From NCBI GenBank assembly GCA_029054245.1, contig JAIDFQ010000042.1, positions 248,001-312,000 of the forward strand: a stretch of 64,000 nucleotides of DNA. Reading direction: 5' to 3'. The notes under the pieces were generated by a model. The model ran no database searches. It saw only the letters and a list, made by a program, of their open reading frames with translations, and was not told the DNA's origin. Below are positions 17,333 through 25,314 of the stretch, one piece after another (the stretch's first letter is position 1; each line of letters begins with the position of its first letter). The translations under genes and the position numbers were made by a program. This DNA comes from Lachnospiraceae bacterium. GTDB lineage: Bacteria > Bacillota > Clostridia > Lachnospirales > Lachnospiraceae.

Positions 17333-18895
17333 ATGAAAAAGATTATTAAAGGATTTGCCTGCCTCGGATTGGCTTTTTTTGTGTCGGTCCTGCCGGTTGA
17401 GGCACAGGAAGAAAACAGAATATTGACGGGAATCTACGCGGAAGATCTGTCTCTGGAAGGAAAGACTGCTGATGAAGCCAGAAAAATGATAGAAGATTAT
17501 GTGGATGGCATTTGCAGCAAGGTGATAACATTGGTTGCTGTGGATGGAAATGAGGTTCAGATTACGCCCGCCGATATAGGACTTAGCTGGAGCAATCCTG
17601 AGATCATAGATGAGGCAGCAAGAATCGGTCAGACGGGAAATGTGGTACAACGTTATAAGGCAGCGAAGGATTTAGAGCATCAGAATAAAGTCTACGAGCT
17701 GGAATTTGATGTGGATATGGATTTGGTAAAGACGATTTTATCAGAGCAGTGTTCGGCATTCAACCTGGAAGCAAAGGATGCTACCCTTGTCAGGGAAAAT
17801 GAAGCGTTTATAATCAGTCCGGGACAGACAGGGCAGGTGGTAGATGAGACAGCTTCAGCAGAATTGATTTGCAATTTCTTCCATGATGGATGGAACAGAG
17901 AGGATGACATTCTGGAACTGGCAGTCATAGTGGATGAAGCAAGAGGGACAGAGGAAGAACTTAGCAAAGTGAAAGATGTTTTAGGCACGTTTTCCACCAG
18001 CTTCAGTACTTCAGGACCGCCCAGAAGCGCTAATGTACGTAATGGTTGTGCTTTGATTGACGGAACCACTTTGTATCCGGGAGATGAATTTTCAACGTAT
18101 GAGGCAGTTGCGCCCTTTTCCACGGCAAATGGATATTATATGGCTGGTTCTTATTTAAACGGACAGGTGGTAGACAGTCTTGGCGGAGGAATCTGTCAGG
18201 TTTCCACCACACTTTATAATGCGGTTCTTCTGTCAGAACTGGAGGTTACAGAGCGGCATAATCATTCTATGATCGTGACTTATGTGGATCCTTCAGCAGA
18301 TGCGGCAATTGCAGAATCTTCAGGAAAAGATTTTAGGTTCGTAAATAATACGGATGCGCCTATTTATATTGAAGGTAAGACTACAGATGATAAACACATC
18401 AGCTTTACCATATATGGTATGGAAACTAGGGACAGTGGTCATGCAGTACGGTATGAAAGCGAAGTGATCAGCAAGACCTATCCTGATACAGAGGTGATTT
18501 ATGCAAATGAATCACTTCCGATTGGTTCCATTTCCGTGCAGTCTGCACATATAGGATACAAGGCGAATCTTTGGAAAGTGGTTACAGAGAATGGAGTGGA
18601 AGTGAGCAGGGAGAAGATTAATTCAAGCTCTTATCAGGTTGCGCCCAGAACGGCAACGGTGGGTGTTGCAACTGCTGATCCCAATGCACATGCCGAGATT
18701 ATGGCAGCTATCTCTACCAATAGCATTGACCATGTGAAGAATGTTGCTGCAGCCCTTGCAGCCGCCGCGGCACCTCCTGCCGCCGAAGCACCGGCGCAGC
18801 CCCCGGCAGAGGGAGCAGCACCGGCGCCAGCAGAAGGAGCGGCACCGGCGCCAGCACCGGCGGAGGGTGCACCAGCAGGAGAACCGGCACAATAA
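17333..18895 (+). CDS. Secreted VanW family / peptidoglycan-binding-like protein
   Basis: About 520 residues from the ATG at 17333 (AGGGGGTAAGATT upstream). The open frame reaches back to a TTG at 17267, but that extension precedes a perfect signal peptide (KKIIKGFACLGLAFFVSVLPVEA) and is rejected. Residues ~30-220 resemble the putative peptidoglycan-binding domains of the YoaR type, and residues ~225-360 are the VanW domain (FSTSFSTSG, then GDEFSTYEAVAPFS and GGGICQVSTTLYNAVLLSELE). A G5-like segment follows. The last ~50 residues are a GC-rich Ala/Pro/Gly/Glu tail of repeated APAPAEG units. It is likely a cell-wall protein; despite the VanW name nothing indicates glycopeptide resistance. 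Confidence 0.85.
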   Translation: MKKIIKGFACLGLAFFVSVLPVEAQEENRILTGIYAEDLSLEGKTADEARKMIEDYVDGICSKVITLVAVDGNEVQITPADIGLSWSNPEIIDEAARIGQTGNVVQRYKAAKDLEHQNKVYELEFDVDMDLVKTILSEQCSAFNLEAKDATLVRENEAFIISPGQTGQVVDETASAELICNFFHDGWNREDDILELAVIVDEARGTEEELSKVKDVLGTFSTSFSTSGPPRSANVRNGCALIDGTTLYPGDEFSTYEAVAPFSTANGYYMAGSYLNGQVVDSLGGGICQVSTTLYNAVLLSELEVTERHNHSMIVTYVDPSADAAIAESSGKDFRFVNNTDAPIYIEGKTTDDKHISFTIYGMETRDSGHAVRYESEVISKTYPDTEVIYANESLPIGSISVQSAHIGYKANLWKVVTENGVEVSREKINSSSYQVAPRTATVGVATADPNAHAEIMAAISTNSIDHVKNVAAALAAAAAPPAAEAPAQPPAEGAAPAPAEGAAPAPAPAEGAPAGEPAQ

Positions 18896-18906
18896 AAGGG
18901 GCAGCA

Positions 18907-19917
18907 ATGAGGGTAGGAAAGATATCTGAAAGCGTATTGAAACGCTCGGTATTAAGACTGATAGAAAATAGCAGAAGAGAAGTGATAAAAGGTGCTGGCA
19001 TCGGAGTTGACTGCGCCTTTTTGTCGTGGGAAGATACAGGCAGCAAAGAGGGCGGACGTGTGTTTGCATCTGCCACGGAGACCATTAGCCTTCCGGTAAG
19101 AAACCCAGCTTATCTGGCGGTCATGGCGGCGGCGAACAATCTGGCGGCATCGGGGGCAGAAGCGCTTGCCGTATCCTTGTCCATAACGCTTCCGCCGGAT
19201 GCGGAGGAAGCGGTTTTAAAGGAGTTGATGGGGCAGGCAGGGGAATGCTGCAGAAAGCTGGGCATTCAGATTACAGGCGGTCATACAGAAGTAAGCAGCG
19301 CAGTGAAGACACCTGTTGTCACGGCAACGGCAATGGGAAAAGCGTCCGCAAGCGTTATTAAGGGCGGAGACAATCAAATTGCAGATAGTATGGATATCGT
19401 CGTCAGCAAGTGGATTGGGATGGAAGGCACTGCTATCATAGCAAGGGAAAAGGAAGAAGAACTTTTTAAACGTTATCCAATCCGATTGATTCATGATGCA
19501 CAGGCGATGGAGGAATGCTTATCTGTGGCATCGGAGGCTGCAATAGCCCTTAAGTCCGGCGTTTATGCAATGCATGATGTAAGAAGCGGCGGCATATTTG
19601 GTGCATTGTGGGAGTTGTCCCGTAGAATAGGCGTTGGACTTAATATTGACTTAAAAAAGATTCCGGTAAAGCAGGAGACCATAGAGATATGCGAGTTTTA
19701 TCATCTGAATCCATATGCGCTTTTGTCAGGAGGCGCGCTCATCATGGCAGCGTCTGACGGCGGAAGGCTTGTTGGGGCGTTGGAGGCAGAAGGAATTGCT
19801 GCCACAATCATTGGGAACACCAATGGAAGCAATGACAAAATAATTGTGAATCAGGATGAAACAAGGTATCTTGAACCCGCAGGACCGGATGAAATATTAA
19901 AAATGACATTTATCTAA
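18907..19917 (+). CDS. AIR-synthase/HypE-like protein
   Basis: This 336-residue protein belongs to the PurM/HypE/SelD ATP-binding superfamily. The N-terminal half shows GVDCAFLSW, ANNLAASGAEALAVSLS and GHTEVSS, and the C-terminal half AMHDVRSGGIFGALWELS and LNPYALLSGGALIMA, in the family order. HypE makes the cyanide ligand of NiFe hydrogenases, but no other hyp or hydrogenase gene is present and the diagnostic C-terminal Cys (PRIC) of HypE is absent: the protein ends ILKMTFI. It is therefore probably a HypE-like paralogue with another phosphorylated substrate. It starts 11 bp after the VanW gene and sits 21 bp before an Lrp regulator. Confidence 0.75.
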   Translation: MRVGKISESVLKRSVLRLIENSRREVIKGAGIGVDCAFLSWEDTGSKEGGRVFASATETISLPVRNPAYLAVMAAANNLAASGAEALAVSLSITLPPDAEEAVLKELMGQAGECCRKLGIQITGGHTEVSSAVKTPVVTATAMGKASASVIKGGDNQIADSMDIVVSKWIGMEGTAIIAREKEEELFKRYPIRLIHDAQAMEECLSVASEAAIALKSGVYAMHDVRSGGIFGALWELSRRIGVGLNIDLKKIPVKQETIEICEFYHLNPYALLSGGALIMAASDGGRLVGALEAEGIAATIIGNTNGSNDKIIVNQDETRYLEPAGPDEILKMTFI

Positions 19918-19938
19918 ATAATCAAGGAGGAGAATTCC

Positions 19939-20421
19939 ATGAGAGAACAGATTTTATCCATTATAGAAAAAAACAGCCGAATCAACATCAAAGAGCTTGC
20001 TGTGATTTTAGGAGCAGAAGAGATCGACATTGCAAATGAGTTAAAGGCAATGGAGGAAGAAGGCGTGATCTGCGGTTACCATACGATGATAGACTGGGAG
20101 AAAACTTCCATTGAAAAGGTGACGGCATTGATTGAGGTGAGGATCACACCCCAGAGAGGGCAGGGATATGATAATATCGCTGAACGGATTTACAAATATC
20201 CTGAGGTAAACAGTGTATATTTGATTTCCGGTGGTTATGATCTTCTGGTAACATTGGACGGGAAGTCATTGAAGGCAGTGTCCAGTTTTGTGTCCGATAA
20301 GCTTTCTACGTTGGACGGTGTGCTCAGTACAGCAACACATTTTATCCTGAAAAAATATAAGGATCACGGAACCATACTTACAAAAAAATATGAAGATACA
20401 AGGGAGAAAGTGACACCATGA
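19939..20421 (+). CDS. Lrp/AsnC family transcriptional regulator
   Basis: This 160-residue regulator has an N-terminal helix-turn-helix (ILSIIEKNSRINIKELAVIL and a recognition helix through IANELKAMEEEGVI) and a C-terminal RAM/AsnC ligand domain starting near residue 65 (ALIEVRITPQRGQGYDNIAERI, then VYLISGGYDLLVTLDG). Family members sense amino acids and form octamers. The aminotransferase that follows starts inside its stop codon (ATGA, 20418-20421), so the two are translated together and that gene is the obvious target or partner. The ribosome site AAGGAGGAGAATTCC is strong. Confidence 0.92.
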   Translation: MREQILSIIEKNSRINIKELAVILGAEEIDIANELKAMEEEGVICGYHTMIDWEKTSIEKVTALIEVRITPQRGQGYDNIAERIYKYPEVNSVYLISGGYDLLVTLDGKSLKAVSSFVSDKLSTLDGVLSTATHFILKKYKDHGTILTKKYEDTREKVTP

Positions 20422-21590
20422 GAAATCCGTTATCAGATACAATCGTTACAATCAAGCCCTCCGGTATCCGAAAGTTTTTTGACATTGTAAGTGAGATGGA
20501 GGATGCTATTTCTTTAGGCGTGGGGGAACCTGATTTTGACACGCCGTGGCATATCAGGGACGAGGGAATTTACTCTCTGGAAAAAGGAAGGACTTTTTAT
20601 ACTTCCAATGCAGGTCTTAAGGATTTAAAAGTAGAAATAACAAAATACATAAAAAGGACCCAGAACGTTTCCTATGATGCAGAGCAAGAAGTGATCGTCA
20701 CTGTTGGCGGCTCTGAGGCGATAGATATCGCCTTGCGCGCTATGATTAATCCGGGAGAAGAGGTGCTGATTCCACAGCCCAGCTATGTTTCCTACGAGCC
20801 CTGCGCGATTCTGGCAGGTGCCAAGCCGGTGATCATTGAGCTGAAGGAAGAAAATGACTTTCGTCTGACGGCACAGGAACTGCAGGATGCAATTACGGAT
20901 AAGACCAAGATTTTGATTCTTCCCTTCCCCAATAACCCTACGGGCGCGATTATGGAGAGGGAGGACTTAGAAGCAATCGCAGAAATCATTCGCAAGAAGG
21001 ATATTTTTGTGATCTCGGATGAAATTTATGCAGAGCTTACTTATAAGGAAAAGCATGTTTCTATTGTCAGTTTGCCGGGGATGCAGGAGAGGACGGTTCT
21101 CATTAATGGATTTTCAAAGGCTTATGCCATGACGGGATGGCGTCTTGGCTATGCATGTGCACCTAAAAAAATCATGGAACAGATGCTTAAGATTCATCAG
21201 TTTGCAATTATGTGTGCGCCTACTACCAGCCAGTATGCAGCCGTGGAGGCACTGCGCAATGGAGATGAGGATGTTGCCATGATGAGGGAGTCCTATAATC
21301 AGAGAAGAAGGTTTTTGATGCATGCTTTCAAGGAGATGGGGCTGAAATGCTTTGAGCCTTATGGGGCATTTTACGTGTTCCCGAGCATTAAGGAATTTGG
21401 AATGAGCAGCGATGAATTTGCGAACAGACTGCTGCAGGAGGAAAAGGTGGCAGTGGTGCCGGGAACCGCGTTTGGAGACTGCGGGGAAGGGTTCCTTAGG
21501 ATTTCTTATGCTTATTCTATTGAGAGTTTGAAGATTGCGTTGGATAAGATAGGGGCATTTGTTGACAGGCTTCGGAAGGAAAGAAGTTAG
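20418..21590 (+). CDS. PLP-dependent aminotransferase (aspartate/aromatic class I)
   Basis: This 390-residue fold-type I aminotransferase is coupled to the Lrp regulator. Key positions are SLGVGEPDFDTPWH, YTSNAGLKDLK, VGGSEAIDIALRA (PLP phosphate), FPNNPTGA (Asn), VISDEIYAEL (Asp, Tyr) and NGFSKAYAMTGWRLGY with the Schiff-base Lys. FLRISYAYS near the C-terminus carries the carboxylate-binding Arg. It resembles the PatA/aspartate aminotransferase group that often sits with Lrp-type genes in Firmicutes. The substrate is unresolved, but amino-acid-responsive control is likely from the gene pair. Confidence 0.9.
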   Translation: MRNPLSDTIVTIKPSGIRKFFDIVSEMEDAISLGVGEPDFDTPWHIRDEGIYSLEKGRTFYTSNAGLKDLKVEITKYIKRTQNVSYDAEQEVIVTVGGSEAIDIALRAMINPGEEVLIPQPSYVSYEPCAILAGAKPVIIELKEENDFRLTAQELQDAITDKTKILILPFPNNPTGAIMEREDLEAIAEIIRKKDIFVISDEIYAELTYKEKHVSIVSLPGMQERTVLINGFSKAYAMTGWRLGYACAPKKIMEQMLKIHQFAIMCAPTTSQYAAVEALRNGDEDVAMMRESYNQRRRFLMHAFKEMGLKCFEPYGAFYVFPSIKEFGMSSDEFANRLLQEEKVAVVPGTAFGDCGEGFLRISYAYSIESLKIALDKIGAFVDRLRKERS

Positions 21591-21638
21591 AGAAGGAGAG
21601 AAGCAGACGGCGGGCAAAATGAATTAAATTTTTAATAA

Positions 21639-21682
21639 AAGCATGGAATCATGTCAAACACGATTCCATGCTTAAAATTTAA
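21639..21682. terminator. Bidirectional Rho-independent terminator
   Basis: A 12-bp perfect stem, AAGCATGGAATC (21639-21650) and GATTCCATGCTT (21662-21673), has an 11-nt loop. A/T tracts lie on both sides (TTAAAATTT on plus, TTTTATTAAAAATTT on minus). It ends both the aminotransferase transcript and the minus-strand SIMPL gene. Confidence 0.9.
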
Positions 21683-21720
21683 CATATGGATGTCTGGTGA
21701 AGCAGGAAATTGTTGTCTGG

Positions 21721-22548
21721 CTAGTAAAGTTGATATTCTACAATGATACTTGCCTCCACCTGTATCTCGCCGGGCATGATGCCTGCAGTATCTGCCTGGG
21801 CATAAAGTTCTTCCTTGGCAGTGGACCGATACATATTGGCAAGTGCGTGATCAGAATAACGAGCCTCCGAATAGCCGCTGGTTTCCTGTATATTTATGAC
21901 GCCGCCTACATTGCAGCCTGCAGCCTTGGCGAGAACCTCCGCTTTCTGGCGAGCGGTTTCCACAGCTGCTGTCAGCGCAGCCTGATAGCTTTCGTCGTAT
22001 TTGCTTGCCTGATAAGTGATGGAGGAGATGGTATTGATGCCGCTTGAGACAGACTGCGCTAAAATCTCGTCAAGCCCTTCTATAGGAAGGTCTGATACGG
22101 TCAAGGTGGTAATCGCTTCATAACCTGTGATGCGGGCGGTATTTCCGCTGTAATTATAAACAGGGTTCATATAGTAGTCGGAGGTCTGAATGGAAGCTTC
22201 TGCAACATTCAATTCTTTTAAAAGCTCGATAACCTGGCTGACCTGTTCCGTATTTTGCTGCTGGCAGGCAGCGGCTTCCTGCGCCTTTGTGTGGACGGAA
22301 TATACGACCTGGGCAATATCGGGAACCACAGTGACCTTTTCACTGCTGTTTACAATGATGGAATTTGCGTCATAGGAAGCTTGGCTTTTGCCGGATTGTG
22401 AGGAATCAGAAGAATCCGGTGCAGGCACTGAGGAATGGCTTGCCGTCTGCTCTGCTGATGGCACGATTTCGGAAGAGGCGTTTCCGCATCCGGTAAGTCC
22501 TATGATTAAGATTCCAATGGCTGATAATGTACAAATAGTTTTTTTCAT
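21721..22548 (-). CDS. SIMPL (DUF541) domain lipoprotein
   Basis: A 275-residue exported protein: signal peptide with lipobox IGLTGCGN, a Ser-rich linker (~25-55), then a SIMPL/DUF541 domain from about residue 60 to the end (SEKVTVVPDIAQVVYSV, then SIQTSDYYMNPVYNYSG, ITGYEAITTLTVSD and the tail ASIIVEYQLY). SIMPL proteins are surface or periplasmic proteins linked to oxidative stress or antigenicity in several bacteria, without a defined activity. The minus-strand ribosome site GGAGGGTTTTTAT is good. It is the last gene before the bidirectional terminator and is separated by ~90 bp from trmL. Confidence 0.88.
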   Translation of the reverse strand: MKKTICTLSAIGILIIGLTGCGNASSEIVPSAEQTASHSSVPAPDSSDSSQSGKSQASYDANSIIVNSSEKVTVVPDIAQVVYSVHTKAQEAAACQQQNTEQVSQVIELLKELNVAEASIQTSDYYMNPVYNYSGNTARITGYEAITTLTVSDLPIEGLDEILAQSVSSGINTISSITYQASKYDESYQAALTAAVETARQKAEVLAKAAGCNVGGVINIQETSGYSEARYSDHALANMYRSTAKEELYAQADTAGIMPGEIQVEASIIVEYQLY

Positions 22549-22639
22549 ATAAAAACCCTCCTGTCTGTATTGTCATGTTAATGATACGCAGAAGGGGGGA
22601 GAAATTTATGGAAAGAGTATAAATTTTTTGAATTGTATG

Positions 22640-23134
22640 TTATTTTCTCCAATGCAATTTATGAAGTTCCCCTTTCAGCTGCATCTGTGAGAAATTCTGC
22701 TGACGCAGGGCTTCATAGAGCACGATGGCAACAGAGTTGGAGAGATTTAAGGAACGAATCTTGGGAAGCATGGGAATGCGGATGCAGGTCTTATCATAAT
22801 CAACCAGAATTTCTTCGGGGATCCCGGCGCTTTCCTTTCCGAACATAATAAAATCATTTGGACCAAAGACAGCATCCGTATAAGACAGCTTGGCTTTGGT
22901 GGTTGCCATCCAGATTTTTGCGTCTGGATGCATAGCCTTAAATTCATCAAAATTCATATATCTGGTCACGTCTAAGTGTTCCCAATAATCCATTCCGGCG
23001 CGCTTAAGGTCCTTTTCTGTTAAACGGAACCCTAAGGGTTCTATTAAATGAAGATCGGTACCTGTTGCTACACAGGTTCTTCCGATATTTCCCGTATTTG
23101 CCGGTATTTCCGGCTGATGTAAAATAATATGCAT
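22640..23134 (-). CDS. trmL: tRNA (cytidine/uridine-34 2'-O)-methyltransferase TrmL
   Basis: A 164-residue SPOUT (trefoil-knot) methyltransferase that 2'-O-methylates the wobble base of leucine tRNAs in characterised homologues. Family markers are HQPEIPANTGNIGRTCVATG at the N-terminus, LHLIEPLGF, the middle segment MFGKESAGIPEEIL and the knot motif IRSLNLSNSVAIVLYEALRQ at the C-terminus. Length and motif order are standard. It lies 30 bp downstream of the histidine kinase stop and may share its transcript. Confidence 0.95.
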   Translation of the reverse strand: MHIILHQPEIPANTGNIGRTCVATGTDLHLIEPLGFRLTEKDLKRAGMDYWEHLDVTRYMNFDEFKAMHPDAKIWMATTKAKLSYTDAVFGPNDFIMFGKESAGIPEEILVDYDKTCIRIPMLPKIRSLNLSNSVAIVLYEALRQQNFSQMQLKGELHKLHWRK

Positions 23135-23164
23135 GATAGGTCTCCTTGTCTATTAAGTATGTTG

Positions 23165-24589
23165 CTAATCCTCATTCCCATCGTCAGCCACTGGAAGGGA
23201 AAAGATAAATTCCGATCCAACTCCTTCTGTGCTGATGACATTGATATGTTCTCCGTGGGCGTGAATGATTTCCTTGGTAATGGAAAGTCCCAGCCCGGTT
23301 CCTTTTTTATCTTTTCCTCTGGATAAATCCGATTTGTAAAAGCGGTCCCAGATCAGCTTCAGGTTATCTTTAGGGATACCGATGCCGCTGTCCTTGACTG
23401 ATACAAAAATTTTGTTATGCTTTTCAGTGGTCTCGATTTTGATGATGGAATCGGGATGGCTGAATTTAATGGCATTGTCAAGAAGGTTATACAGTACCTG
23501 CTGGATTTTGCCGATGTCGGCGTTTACCAGCAGTTCATCTCCAGTTAGAATCAGTTCAATAGCAATGGTCTTGTTCTTGCAGGTCCCCTCAAAGGAGGCG
23601 GCTGTGTTGCGGATGACCTTGTTGATGTCAAAAAAGCTTTTATCCAGCATGATGCCCTTAGTGTTTAGGTTATTTAAGGTGAGCAGACTGTTGGTCAGCT
23701 TGGTCAGCCGGTCTGTCTCGTTTAAAACAATGGTCAGGTATTTTTCGTGCAACTTTGGCGGGATGGTACCGTCAAGCATGGCTTCTAAATAACCTTTGAT
23801 GGAGGTGAGGGGAGAGCGGAAGTCGTGGGAAACGTTTGCCACGAATTTTTTCTGGTCGTCCTCGGAGCGGGCAATCTCGCTTGCCATGTAGGAAATGGTG
23901 GCGCCCAAATAACCAATCTCGTCCTCGCTGTCGATTTGAAATTCATAATGCATATTGCCGGCGGCATACTGCTCGGTTGCCTCTGTAATTTTGCGCAAAG
24001 GAAGATAAACCATCTCTGTGAAAAAAATCAAGATGATCATGGAGAGCAGAAATAAGATGATCAGCATCAGATAAGAGATGTTAAGAAGGCTGTTGCAGGA
24101 GGCTTCTATACTGCTTATAGGATAATGAATCACCACATATCCGCGCACTTTATAATCCGAAGTGATGGGCGCAAATACGCTCAATTGTTCTTGAGAAAAA
24201 CTGTCAAAAAAATTACCTATGGTGTAGTACGTATTTTCCGTGACGGTGGGATCAAAATCTGTGATTACGGTTTCTGTTTCCACATCAAGGGGGGACTGGG
24301 AATCCAGGATCATCCGCCCGGAAGGGTTGATGATCCAGAGATTTGCTGAAAGGTAGGTGTCTAAAGCGTCCAACTGTTTTTTTACCGTATCAAGGGAAGT
24401 CTCATTGTTGTACAGATCCGAGGCATAGGTATTTGCAATCAGAGTGGCTTCCCTGTAAAGAGCATCTGCTTTTTCCCGCTTTAGATGTTCCATTGTCATG
24501 CTGCTCACAAAGGTGGCGACGACCATAAAGCCGAAAAAACCAAAGATAAAGTAGGCAAGCAGGAATTTCAGGTAAAGGGTCTTTCTCAT
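23165..24589 (-). CDS. Membrane sensor histidine kinase
   Basis: A 474-residue class I kinase. A first membrane segment (~8-30), an extracytoplasmic sensor of ~140 residues, and a second segment (~168-190) are followed by a HAMP domain (LPLRKITEATEQYAAGN). The phosphoacceptor His lies in FVANVSHDFRSPLTS, and the ATPase region has N-box NLLDNAIKFS, G1 DSGIGIP, F-box WDRFYK and G2 GTGLGLSI. The stop-start overlap with the upstream response regulator (4 nt) shows they form one two-component system. The stimulus is unknown; the Cache-like sensor and PhoR/VanS-like layout suggest envelope sensing. Confidence 0.94.
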   Translation of the reverse strand: MRKTLYLKFLLAYFIFGFFGFMVVATFVSSMTMEHLKREKADALYREATLIANTYASDLYNNETSLDTVKKQLDALDTYLSANLWIINPSGRMILDSQSPLDVETETVITDFDPTVTENTYYTIGNFFDSFSQEQLSVFAPITSDYKVRGYVVIHYPISSIEASCNSLLNISYLMLIILFLLSMIILIFFTEMVYLPLRKITEATEQYAAGNMHYEFQIDSEDEIGYLGATISYMASEIARSEDDQKKFVANVSHDFRSPLTSIKGYLEAMLDGTIPPKLHEKYLTIVLNETDRLTKLTNSLLTLNNLNTKGIMLDKSFFDINKVIRNTAASFEGTCKNKTIAIELILTGDELLVNADIGKIQQVLYNLLDNAIKFSHPDSIIKIETTEKHNKIFVSVKDSGIGIPKDNLKLIWDRFYKSDLSRGKDKKGTGLGLSITKEIIHAHGEHINVISTEGVGSEFIFSLPVADDGNED

Positions 24590-25287
24590 TGGCGTACCTC
24601 AAATTTGTAACCAATACCCCAGATAGTGGCAATCCGCCAGCCAGCGTGGTCGTTTATTTTCTCGCGGAGCCGCTTGATGTGTACGTCCACGGTTCTAGTG
24701 TCTCCAATATATTCATATCCCCAGATTTGGTCAAGGAGCTGTTCCCTGGTGAATACATGATTGGGAGAGGAGGCGAGAAAGTACAAAAGCTCCAGTTCCT
24801 TGGGCGGCATTTCCACGGTTTTTCCCATATAGAGGACAGAATAGTTGGTCTGGTTGATGATAAGATCAGGATATTCCACGCATTTGTCGTTTGAATTTTC
24901 TGATGAGGAAAAAGTGGGTTTGTATCTGCGAAGTACCGCCTTTACCCGGGCAACTAATTCTTTGGAATCAAAGGGTTTTTCCATGTAGTCGTCGGCTCCC
25001 AGCTCAAGTCCCAGTACTTTATCGAATATCTCCCCCTTGGCGGAAAGCATGATAATGGGAACGGCGGATTTGGCGCGGATTTCGCGGCAGACCTGATATC
25101 CGTCGATGCCTGGGAGCATGAGATCGAGTAAAATCAGATTGGGGGAAAAGGAATCTGCAAGGAGCAGTGCACTCTCCCCGTCACTTGCAATCATGGTTTC
25201 AAAACATTCTTTTGTCAGATACAGAGAAATTAACTCTGCAATGTTGCTGTCGTCATCTACGATCAGGATTTTTTGCCTGTTTACCAT
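24586..25287 (-). CDS. OmpR-family response regulator
   Basis: A 233-residue regulator with a receiver domain (acid pocket DDD at 11-13, phosphoacceptor Asp-55 in LILLDLMLPG, Thr/Ser position in IIMLSAKG and Lys in MEKPFDSKEL). A C-terminal winged helix (ELELLYFLASSPNHVFTREQ, then TRTVDVHIKRLREKI) follows. It is the first gene of the minus-strand pair and overlaps the kinase gene by 4 nt. It starts 27 bp after the mutS2 stop, so it could be read from the mutS2 promoter. The targets are not visible here. Confidence 0.95.
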   Translation of the reverse strand: MVNRQKILIVDDDSNIAELISLYLTKECFETMIASDGESALLLADSFSPNLILLDLMLPGIDGYQVCREIRAKSAVPIIMLSAKGEIFDKVLGLELGADDYMEKPFDSKELVARVKAVLRRYKPTFSSSENSNDKCVEYPDLIINQTNYSVLYMGKTVEMPPKELELLYFLASSPNHVFTREQLLDQIWGYEYIGDTRTVDVHIKRLREKINDHAGWRIATIWGIGYKFEVRQ

Positions 25288-25314
25288 AAGAACCTCACTT
25301 TCTTAGAAACGTGT

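Noticed and set aside
18623-19085. Cys/Arg/Leu-rich minus-strand frames opposite the VanW tail
   Set aside because: They are products of the GC-rich Ala/Pro repeat in the plus-strand gene, not genes.
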